Below are positions 1-5,257 of a DNA stretch of 12,094 nt, piece after piece. The DNA lies in assembly GCA_021813225.1 (NCBI GenBank), contig JAKALH010000040.1, forward strand, positions 1 through 12,094. Direction: 5' to 3'. The position numbers and the translations under genes are program-made. Positions within the stretch are counted from its first letter, which is position 1; each line of letters opens with the position of its first letter. Source of the stretch: Chloroflexota bacterium (GTDB lineage: Bacteria > Chloroflexota > Anaerolineae > J036 > Brachytrichaceae). The notes beneath the pieces were generated by a model, which saw only the letters and a list, made by a program, of their open reading frames with translations, did not search any database and was not told the origin of the DNA.

Positions 1-88
1 GGATGCGCACCTGCCCCGGGCCGGGCTGCGGCATCGGCAGTTCGAGCATCTCAAGTTTGTTCACGCCGGTGTTAACAATCGCTTTCAT
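1..88 (-). CDS. Zinc-type alcohol/polyol dehydrogenase, N-terminal fragment (runs off window)
   Basis: The minus strand opens with ATG and reads 29 codons to the window edge, beginning MKAIVNTGVNKLEMLELP and continuing with a PQPGPGQVRI stretch. This is the usual opening of medium-chain zinc-binding dehydrogenases (threonine/sorbitol/alcohol dehydrogenase group): a first beta strand, then the P-x-P-x-P-G-x-V turn that leads into the GroES-like domain. The catalytic zinc ligands and the Rossmann fold lie outside the window, so substrate cannot be told. It follows a degraded LarA-family gene on the same strand and was probably the next gene of the same catabolic operon. The family call is fairly safe; whether this gene is intact is unknown. 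Confidence 0.75.
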   Translation of the reverse strand, partial: MKAIVNTGVNKLEMLELPMPQPGPGQVRI

Positions 89-173
89 CGTCGTATCAAA
101 TTGCGGCCAATAGCCTGCTGACTGATCTATCCTGTATCAGACTCGCGACACTTGTATCTTAGCGGCCGCTCTG

Positions 174-621
174 CTAAAAAGCCGGGTACATGATCCCGCC
201 CTGCGGGAAAATCAGCACTTCGGCGGGGCCGGGGAACATCCGGCGCGCCAGCCCGCTGAGCTACCTCATCACGGCTCATCGCGCGATGCAAACCCGTGGC
301 CGGGATGAGGGTGATGCTCTCGCGTGCGATGCCGGCGTCTTCCAGTTCCGCCAGGACCAATGGCAGGATGCCGGCCACCGGCGTCGGGCGGCTGCCGTCG
401 TCGATGACCAAAGCGACGCGCGCACGGGGGCGTGCGCGAGCGATGTCCCGCAAGGTCTGGCTCCCGACCGGCGCGGCCAGGCTGCGGCGTACTTCCGCGG
501 CCATATCCGAGACAGGCGGAATGGCGTGCGGCGACAATACACCGGCGACATGCCACCCGCGCGGCAGCGTGAAGGCGACTTCATCACGCCCCCATGGGAC
601 GGATATATTCTGCTCGCTCAT
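174..621 (-). pseudogene. LarA/DUF2088-family gene reduced to its two ends by an internal deletion
   Basis: The ATG at 621 has an AAGGAG ribosome site four bases upstream. The first about 120 residues match the LarA (nickel-pincer lactate racemase) family: a VPWG start, PVGSQTLRDIA, the DDGSRPTPVAGILP stretch, and ITLIPATGLHRAMSRDEV. LarA proteins are normally about 420 residues, but here the match stops near residue 121 (position about 262). The same DNA read in another frame from about 260 to the TAG at 174-176 gives GPAEVLIFPQGGIMYPAF, which looks like a family C-terminus. The middle (nickel-pincer lysine and histidines) is therefore missing and the ends are joined out of frame; the N-terminal frame runs on with unrelated residues to a TAG at 127. 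A stable 164-residue protein is possible, but it could not be a LarA enzyme. The racemase substrate is unknown. Confidence 0.8.
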
Positions 622-630
622 CGCACTCCT

Positions 631-705
631 TCATCGGCGGCCGCCGGTATATCGGCCATACTCGCAGACTTCGTCATACATGGCAATGACATTCGGCAGT
701 AACCT
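631..705 (-). pseudogene. C-terminal tail of a URO-D (uroporphyrinogen decarboxylase-like) family gene
   Basis: Directly after the methyltransferase stop, and in its frame, 24 codons read through to a TGA at 631-633. They include LPNVIAMYDEVCEYGRY. This resembles the end of MtaA/CmuA-type URO-D family proteins, which often close with a PPENI-A-yD-v-EYGRY segment. The TGA sits nine bases before the LarA-family ATG, with the AAGGAG site between them, as expected for a true gene end inside an operon. There is no start codon context of its own. A URO-D N-terminus lacking exactly this tail lies upstream at 2866-2690. Family assignment from so short a piece is tentative. Confidence 0.45.
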
Positions 706-1554
706 TCAGGCCGGTCGACGCGCAACCACGACCATATAGTCGCTCTGGGAATCATCCTGTACGCCGATCAGCGACGGGTAAAGCATCACATCGTGGAATC
801 GGCATTCCTGCAGCAACGCCACATACTCATCCGGCGTGTAGGCCTGATAGGTAACGGCATAACCGGATACGCCGGCGCTAGCGGCGTCAACAGCGTAGTA
901 TCGGGTCGTCGTCGTTCGGCTGGCCTCGTCCCAGTGATTCTCCTCGAGGACGATGTGAGGACGGCTGGAAAACAGGCCGTTTTGCGAGGAATACCACGTC
1001 GGCGGGCGGTTTCCGCGGTAACTGATGCTGTCGGGCACGCTGACTTCCAGCAGCAGAGCGCCACGCGGGGCCAGCGCCTGCCAGGCGCGCTGCAGGATAT
1101 CATGGGCGGCTTCAGTGTGAAATACATTCAATTCGCCGTAAATCAGCATCACCATTCCGTAGCCGCTGCCGAAATAGGCGGAGCGCAGGTCCTCGGCGTA
1201 ATAGGTGCAATGCAGGCCGCCCTGTCGGGCCTGCTTGCGGGCATAGCGGATCGACGCCGGCGAGAAGTCGATTCCCGTGCAGGAGTGGCCCAGCGCCGCC
1301 AGCCGGCTGGTGTACAGGCCCGGACCGCAGCCGAGATCGAGGACGCTCGTCGTCCGCCCGCCCAGCAGGTGATTGTGTATCCAGTTGACCTGCTGATCGA
1401 TCTTCGCGGCACGGCGGCTGGCGGCGTCGTGTTCCTGGCTGAGGTGCTCTTTCAGCATGCGCTCGCTGAAATCAGGCTCGCTCCACGGGATGTTATCGCC
1501 TTCGGCCCAGGGCGCAGGCACGACAGGGCGGTTGGGCAAGTCAATCAGATTCAT
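706..1554 (-). CDS. Class I SAM-dependent methyltransferase
   Basis: This 282-residue protein carries the Rossmann-like SAM-binding fold. Motif I is VLDLGCGPGLY at residues 71-81. The acidic residue after strand 2 lies in GIDFSP (D96), an E-D pair sits at 121-122 (motif III region), and MLIYGELNVF at about 136-145 is the post-III strand, followed by an LAPRGALLLEV segment (161-171). The roughly 60-residue N-terminal arm and the C-terminal beta-rich half (about 170-280, with YYAVDAASAG and a PDEYVALLQECRF helix) are typical of small-molecule methyltransferases, but the acceptor cannot be told. The start ATG overlaps the stop of the upstream thioesterase gene as ATGA, so the two are probably translationally coupled. 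The frame is intact although the genes on both sides of this pair are broken. Confidence 0.85.
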   Translation of the reverse strand: MNLIDLPNRPVVPAPWAEGDNIPWSEPDFSERMLKEHLSQEHDAASRRAAKIDQQVNWIHNHLLGGRTTSVLDLGCGPGLYTSRLAALGHSCTGIDFSPASIRYARKQARQGGLHCTYYAEDLRSAYFGSGYGMVMLIYGELNVFHTEAAHDILQRAWQALAPRGALLLEVSVPDSISYRGNRPPTWYSSQNGLFSSRPHIVLEENHWDEASRTTTTRYYAVDAASAGVSGYAVTYQAYTPDEYVALLQECRFHDVMLYPSLIGVQDDSQSDYMVVVARRPA

Positions 1555-2429
1555 GGCATCACCAGATTCGACGCAAAGTCCTCAAGCATTTGTGCGGGGA
1601 AGCGCTCCGGCAGGCCGCTCTTCAGGTTCATCCACACACCCAGCGTATTCAAGCGCGCCAGCACAACGCCGTCGCGCAGGCGGGTCACGGTATAGTGCCT
1701 GACGGCGCTGGCGCGTTTCACATTCGATGCCCATGTGGCTATTTCGATCTCGTCCCCGAACGCCGCCGGCTGCTGATACTCGATCACGTGGTTGCGCGCG
1801 ACAATCGCATGGCCTTCAGCCATCATGCGCGCGATCGGCCAGCCGAAATGGGCGATGGCGTCGATGCCGCAGTCTTCGGCATACGTCAGGTACACGGGAT
1901 TGTTCATATAGCCGGCGCCGTCTATTTCGTTCCAGGCAACACGCCGGCGCGACTTGTACACGCCAGCCGGAGGCGGCGGTTGTGCCGGGAAACGCGCGCG
2001 CGCCGGCGCCGGCGGCGGAGCGCCTTCCGGAAAGTACGAGTCGACGGCTTCCAGCGGGATCGGAGCCGGCTTCCCGGTATCCATGTCGATGAAGGCCCAT
2101 TCGGTGTACGCTCGTGCGACCGGCTCATCCGTCGCGGCCAGGCGCATTTCATAGTTGCGGCGAGAGGTGACTTTGCGGAAGTCGTGCACCCATGTCTTCA
2201 CGACTACCGAGTCGCCGTAGCGCAGAGGGCGGCGGTACTCGATCTCAGTCTGGCGCGCCAGCCACAGCCGGCGCATGGCGGCGTAGCGTTCCATCCCATA
2301 TCCCGCGGCAGCGGAACCGTCGAAGGCCGCTTCCTGCATATAGCGCAGATAGTGCGCGTTATTCACATGGCCCAGCGCGTCGCACTCGCCGTAGCGCACG
2401 CGGAATGTCCGTTCATGAATCAGTGGCAT
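1551..2429 (-). CDS. Acyl-CoA thioesterase with two tandem hotdog (4HBT) domains
   Basis: The 292-residue protein holds two hotdog domains. The first (about 1-135) has the canonical 4HBT/YbgC signature YGECDALGHVNNAHYLRYM with D17, H21 and N24, then a PLRYGD loop (68-73) and a YTEWAFID strand. A proline/alanine-rich linker (about 135-157) leads to the second domain (about 158-290), whose signature is WNEIDGAGYMNNPVYLTY. That keeps the Asp (D170) and Asn (N177) but has Tyr (Y174) where His is expected. Tandem hotdog proteins of this size hydrolyse acyl-CoA or acyl-ACP thioesters; the chain preference is unknown. No clear ribosome site precedes the ATG, so it may be read from a leaderless or weak start. 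The 3' end overlaps the methyltransferase start by four bases. Confidence 0.85.
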   Translation of the reverse strand: MPLIHERTFRVRYGECDALGHVNNAHYLRYMQEAAFDGSAAAGYGMERYAAMRRLWLARQTEIEYRRPLRYGDSVVVKTWVHDFRKVTSRRNYEMRLAATDEPVARAYTEWAFIDMDTGKPAPIPLEAVDSYFPEGAPPPAPARARFPAQPPPPAGVYKSRRRVAWNEIDGAGYMNNPVYLTYAEDCGIDAIAHFGWPIARMMAEGHAIVARNHVIEYQQPAAFGDEIEIATWASNVKRASAVRHYTVTRLRDGVVLARLNTLGVWMNLKSGLPERFPAQMLEDFASNLVMP

Positions 2430-2518
2430 ATGAGGCCAAGTATGTACTATCGACGGCTTTCACGCCAGAGACGCCAGGTTTTACTCCCGGAGCCTGCCAG
2501 CCACGTTCTGTCCGTGGA

Positions 2519-2707
2519 GCGCTGCGCCTCGGCCAGCAGGCACGCATCGCCTGTAAGCACCGCCAGGTCGTGGAAACCGCGAAACCAGTAAGGTTGCTCT
2601 TCCCAGCCCATGTTGGCACCGCCAAACCAGCCGTTGTCGCTTTGCAGGAACGGGCTGATTTCAGTGAGGCGGCCGGTCATGCCGTCCGCCATCGGCGCCG
2701 GCTCCAA
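2519..2707 (-). pseudogene. Internal fragment of a GH127/DUF1680-like glycoside hydrolase
   Basis: One frame on the minus strand reads GRLTEISPFLQSDNGWFGG, then GWEEQPYWFRGFHDLAVLTGD and ACLLAEAQR. The W-x-G-G...G-W-E-E-x-P-Y-W-x-R-G pattern with a following LA-x-L-T-G-D helix is characteristic of the (alpha/alpha)6-barrel DUF1680/GH127 beta-L-arabinofuranosidase-like enzymes, which are normally 600 residues or more. Only about 60 residues remain. The piece has no proper gene start (it abuts the URO-D fragment near 2690-2707). After AEAQR the frame runs through about 23 unfamiliar residues to a stop at 2447. It is a remnant and cannot be active. Confidence 0.6.
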
Positions 2708-2866
2708 TCAACCTCTGGCATTCGCGGCGCACGTCATCCGTACTGCCGCACGGGAGCGTGCGCTGTGTGGAAAGGCCGCCGTGAAACGCCAGCCGCCCGC
2801 GATACCTCGGCAGCAGCGCATAAACATCCATCACTCCAGCGCCTGAATCACCACATCGCGTTTCAT
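2690..2866 (-). pseudogene. URO-D (MtaA/CmuA-like) family gene with internal deletion and lost 3' end
   Basis: The ATG at 2866 starts MKRDVVIQALE, a typical URO-D-family opening, and hits a TGA at 2831-2833. From about 2834 a different frame continues DVYALLPRYRGRLAFHGGLS, then TQRTLPCGSTDDVRRECQRL. This matches the late part of the family (the R-L-x-F-x-G-G-I-x-x-Q...LP-x-G-T-x-E-E-V-R region). About 250 residues between these parts are absent, and the reading changes to the GH127-like fragment near 2690. Full proteins are about 340-380 residues and act as corrinoid or methyl-group decarboxylase/methyltransferase-type TIM barrels. A matching last segment appears at 631-705. It has the same decay style as the LarA-family gene. 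Confidence 0.65.
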
Positions 2867-3045
2867 GTTGGAACCTTTCCGGATTGCCGGTCACCCGATG
2901 TGTCTGGCGAGAATGCCGCAGCGCTGTGTTGCGGTCGCGCCGTGTCGAAGTCGCCGCGGACGATACGGTTGACGAGAGGATGAGCCTTGGACAGCGGGGT
3001 ACAGCTTTGCACAATAGAGCTTGCGCCGGCCATCTTGATTCCCAC
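2863..3045 (-). pseudogene. 60-residue ORF with intact start and stop; possible collapsed Gfo/Idh/MocA oxidoreductase gene
   Basis: A GTG start at 3045 has a GGAGG ribosome site at 3056-3060, ten bases upstream. The ORF ends in a TGA that overlaps the URO-D ATG as ATGA, so both ends look like authentic operon gene ends. The product starts GIKMAGASSIVQSCTPLSKA and goes on with HPLVNRIVRGDFDTAR. This weakly resembles the first strand, dinucleotide turn and second strand of Gfo/Idh/MocA dehydrogenases. The closing DRQSGKVPT resembles the S-G-K-V-V-T end of that family. If so, about 300 middle residues are missing. The glycine pattern is imperfect (GASSI rather than GxGxI), so the assignment is tentative; it could also be a small unknown protein. 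Confidence 0.4.
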
Positions 3046-3087
3046 AGGTATGACGCCTCCGTGATTAGATTAAAGCACGAACTGCGT

Positions 3088-3115
3088 TTGACGAAAACGG
3101 AAAACCGTCTATCGT
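3088..3115 (+). promoter_or_regulatory. Candidate sigma70-type promoter for the DinB-family gene
   Basis: TTGACG at 3088-3093 matches the -35 consensus at five of six bases. TATCGT at 3110-3115 matches the -10 at four of six, with a 16-base spacer. It lies about 50 bases upstream of the DinB start, in the AT-richer divergent gap between the decayed minus-strand operon and this gene. Consensus match only. Confidence 0.4.
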
Positions 3116-3165
3116 GGGTCTGGGAATACGCAACGGGTCACTGACCTGTAACAAGTCGAGGAATA

Positions 3166-3663
3166 ATGATGATGATCGATGCCGCAACCTTGATAGAGAT
3201 GCTCGATCGCAATTTCGGCGTGATACAAGCCCAGGTAGCGGGCGTGACGCACGAGGAAAGCCTGATCCAGCCGCCCTTCAATGCCAATTGCCTGAACTGG
3301 GTCATGGGACATATCGTGCAGAATCGCAACAAGATGCTACATCTGATATCCCAACCGACTGTCTGGTCGCATGAACAGACCGCGCGTTATGAAATGGGTT
3401 CAGCGCCGGTGAAGGACGGGCACGACGCGCTGCCATTTGAGCGGATGGTTGCCGATCTGAGTGTCTGTCACCAGCGGCTCATCCCGGCTCTGGAGCGATT
3501 ATCACTGGCGGATCTGGACGCGGTTGGCAATGTTGTCATCGCTGAGTTGTCACACGCGAGTATAGGCTGGATGATGAACTATCTAATCTGGCACGAGACA
3601 TACCACGTCGGTCAGACGGATATCCTGCGTCAGGCCGCAGGCAAGAACGACAAGATCATCTAG
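3166..3663 (+). CDS. DinB/YfiT-family putative metal-dependent protein
   Basis: This protein of up to 165 residues has the DinB-like four-helix-bundle layout. The helix-2 motif LNWVMGHIVQNRN carries the first metal-binding His (H49). The C-terminal helix YLIWHETYHVGQTDILRQAAG carries the other two (H143 and H147), giving the family's three-histidine site. Family members include thiol (bacillithiol or mycothiol) transferases and damage-inducible proteins of unknown function; which applies here is not visible. Three ATG codons run in a row at 3166, 3169 and 3172. The GAGGA site at 3158-3162 is only three bases from the first, so the second or third ATG is the likelier start. It stands alone on the plus strand, convergent with the oxidase operon. 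Confidence 0.88.
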   Translation: MMMIDAATLIEMLDRNFGVIQAQVAGVTHEESLIQPPFNANCLNWVMGHIVQNRNKMLHLISQPTVWSHEQTARYEMGSAPVKDGHDALPFERMVADLSVCHQRLIPALERLSLADLDAVGNVVIAELSHASIGWMMNYLIWHETYHVGQTDILRQAAGKNDKII

Positions 3664-3699
3664 AGCAATTTCGATGCCGCCCCGGGGAGGGGAGCATGC

Positions 3700-4197
3700 C
3701 TAATGTGCGTTAACGGTCATCAGCATGTTCGAGGGAATGTCATCGCCCACATACACGTCGACGCGCATATGCCAGGAACCGCCAGTGGGAAAGAATACGC
3801 CAGCAGCGTCATAAACACCTCCGATCCGATGCTTTAACGGATATTCTTCCGAAGCCACCTGCCCCGATGGCGCGACCATCAGCGTCGGGTTGGCTGTTTC
3901 GGCGGGCGTGCCATCGGACATCAGCGCCACCAGCGTCACCGTTGAGGTAACAGCCGAACGCGGCGGATACGGCGCCAGTTTCAAAGTAAGAATAGTGCCG
4001 CTGATGATCTGTGTGCCGGCGCCGTTGGCGTCGAAGCGCATTTCGCCGGCGGCCAACAGGTCGTCGATGTTATAGACACGCGTCGGCGTCGCAACCGGCG
4101 CCGGGCGCGCCAGCCGCAGCGCAACGGCGGCGGTCAGCAGGACCAGCGCACAGGCCAGAGCGATAAGCGTCCAGCGCAGTGCAAAGCGCGACCCCAT
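3700..4197 (-). CDS. Membrane-anchored YtkA/FixH-like protein at the end of the oxidase operon
   Basis: The 165-residue protein has a positively flanked N-terminal membrane helix (about 9-29), then a short linker and an exported beta-sandwich domain (about 60-165). The segments LKLAPYPPRSAVTSTVTLVALMSDGTP, GGVYDAAGVFFPTGGSWHMRV and a final strand fit the YtkA/FixH/CopC-like immunoglobulin pattern seen beside cytochrome oxidase genes. The Met/His-rich copper motif of true copper chaperones is not obvious. It starts 14 bases after the coxC stop with a GGGAGAG site, so it is cotranscribed as the last operon gene. A role in oxidase assembly or metal delivery is inferred from position only. Confidence 0.6.
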   Translation of the reverse strand: MGSRFALRWTLIALACALVLLTAAVALRLARPAPVATPTRVYNIDDLLAAGEMRFDANGAGTQIISGTILTLKLAPYPPRSAVTSTVTLVALMSDGTPAETANPTLMVAPSGQVASEEYPLKHRIGGVYDAAGVFFPTGGSWHMRVDVYVGDDIPSNMLMTVNAH

Positions 4198-4211
4198 GTC
4201 TCTCCCGAAAT

Positions 4212-4826
4212 CTAACTCCTGTAAAGGACGGCGAGCACCAGCAGCCAGACGGCGAAGATAAAGTACCAGTACGCTGCGCAGGCCTGCACGGCGGCGCGGC
4301 GATGCCGGCTGAACTGGCCCATGAACGCGCGCACCAGTACGATCAGCATGAACGTGACGCCGGCGAACACGCGCAGCACGTGGAAGATCAGCAGCGCGAA
4401 GAATGTCGAGCCGAACGCGCTGCTGTTGGGCGTGAAGCCTTCCGTGACGAAGCGCGAAAACTCCACCGATTGCAGCAGCATGAAGATCAATCCCAGCGCG
4501 GCGGCAACCGTCGTGCCGACAATCAGATTGCGCTGGTCATCCCTGGCGATGCTGCGTTCGGCCCACGCCATCGCCGCCACGCTGACTGTCAGGATGAGCG
4601 TGTTGAACAGCGGCAGCGCGATGGACGGGTGCAGCGGCTGATCGGAGCGGACGGTGAGGGTCGTATCGGTGCGCAGAAAGAAGTACGCCAGAAACAGGCC
4701 GCTGAAGAACATCGACTCCGCGGCGATGAACGCGACAGCGCCCAGCAGGCCGCGGTTATATCGCCGGCGGCGCACAACCGGCAACTGCCGCCGGATGCTG
4801 GACTGCGGCGTGGTGAAGGCGCTCAT
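4212..4826 (-). CDS. coxC: Cytochrome c oxidase subunit III
   Basis: The 204-residue, five-helix protein matches the short bacterial subunit III (CtaE) form that lacks the first two helices of the mitochondrial protein. TM1 (about 25-51) has the conserved AAESMFFSGLFLAYFFLR with Glu at 37. The others lie at about 72-90, 100-121, 137-166 and 184-202. TM4 keeps a FFALLIFHVLRVFAG segment with His149, where the family has its G-x-H-x-x-H-V-x-x-G motif, though only one His is present. The end, YWYFIFAVWLLVLAVLY, corresponds to the family's YWHFVDVVW. Subunit III stabilises the catalytic subunits and shapes the oxygen or proton entry path. The start overlaps the preceding small-subunit stop as ATGA. 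Confidence 0.92.
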   Translation of the reverse strand: MSAFTTPQSSIRRQLPVVRRRRYNRGLLGAVAFIAAESMFFSGLFLAYFFLRTDTTLTVRSDQPLHPSIALPLFNTLILTVSVAAMAWAERSIARDDQRNLIVGTTVAAALGLIFMLLQSVEFSRFVTEGFTPNSSAFGSTFFALLIFHVLRVFAGVTFMLIVLVRAFMGQFSRHRRAAVQACAAYWYFIFAVWLLVLAVLYRS

Positions 4827-5086
4827 GCCGCGCCTTGCGTGGGCTGCTGCCCGGCGTGCTCGTCCGCCGCCGAAGCATTCCGGATCTCATCGGATATCCA
4901 GTTGCCCAATCCAATCAGAAAAAACACGACACCGACGATCAGGACAATGGGCGACAGCGCGACGCCGAACGCGATCAACGTCAATCCCAGCGCCAGGATA
5001 ATCGGCGCCCAACTGGGCGGCGGAAGATGAACAGGCTCATCTTCTTCCACTTCGACCGGCGCAGCCGTTTGATTGCTACCTTCCAT
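4823..5086 (-). CDS. Two-helix small subunit IV-like protein of cytochrome c oxidase
   Basis: The 87-residue protein has an acidic N-terminus (residues 10-20), then the sequence PPPSWAPIILALGLTLIAFG forming TM1 (about 26-44), a very short turn, and TM2 (about 46-64) ending LIGLGNWISDE, followed by a polar tail. The P-S-x-x-P-x-x-L-A-L-G helix pair is a common form of small oxidase subunit IV proteins in Gram-positive-like and Chloroflexota operons. A GAGGAA site lies eight bases before the ATG, and its stop overlaps the coxC start by four bases. Such subunits help assembly or stability and carry no cofactor. Exact family is inferred from layout and position. Confidence 0.7.
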   Translation of the reverse strand: MEGSNQTAAPVEVEEDEPVHLPPPSWAPIILALGLTLIAFGVALSPIVLIVGVVFFLIGLGNWISDEIRNASAADEHAGQQPTQGAA

Positions 5087-5116
5087 ATCTCAATTCCTCG
5101 TTACCGGCACGCCGCG

Positions 5117-5233
5117 TCATTTCACCGCGTACGTGCTCATCCACAATAAACCGATCAGCGAACCGATCAACACAACCCCAAAGCAGGCGATGACCAGAAT
5201 GCGGGCGCGGCGCTCCATTGCCTTTGGAATCAT
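5117..5233 (-). CDS. 38-residue single-helix membrane peptide in the oxidase operon
   Basis: A short ORF runs from ATG at 5233 to TGA at 5117-5119, in the gap between the ctaA-ctaB fusion and the subunit IV-like gene. The product begins MIPKAMERRARILVIACFGV and has one hydrophobic helix (about 12-31) flanked by a basic N-terminal arm (KAMERRAR), so it should insert with the N-terminus inside. An AAGGA ribosome site lies seven bases before the ATG; it is part of a 12-base tandem repeat. Its neighbours lie 22 and 30 bases away on the same strand. Small one-helix subunits are known in oxidases (subunit IIa of ba3, CcoQ of cbb3), but no family match can be claimed. Confidence 0.6.
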   Translation of the reverse strand: MIPKAMERRARILVIACFGVVLIGSLIGLLWMSTYAVK

Positions 5234-5257
5234 TGCGTAATCCTTTGCGTAATCCTT
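5234..5257. repeat. 12-base perfect tandem duplication carrying the ribosome site of the small ORF
   Basis: TGCGTAATCCTT occurs twice back to back at 5234-5245 and 5246-5257. On the coding (minus) strand each copy reads AAGGATTACGCA, so the AAGGA ribosome site is doubled. The proximal copy is at the right distance from the ATG at 5233; the distal copy overlaps the stop codon of the upstream ctaA-ctaB fusion. Confidence 0.85.

Noticed and set aside
2192..2983. 263-codon plus-strand open frame spanning the decayed region
   Set aside because: It is antisense to the thioesterase start and to recognisable minus-strand remnants, has low-complexity Arg/Ala/Ser-rich content, and no ribosome site or family features.
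3674..3697. Hairpin-like ATGC...CCCC/GGGG...GCAT between the convergent DinB and YtkA-like genes
   Set aside because: The stem is interrupted and neither strand has a following T-tract, so an intrinsic terminator is not supported.
4179..5030. Long plus-strand open frame opposite coxC and the subunit IV-like gene
   Set aside because: It is rich in Gln/Arg/Glu/Asp as expected from the antisense of membrane-protein codons in GC-rich DNA; the minus strand carries convincing oxidase genes.
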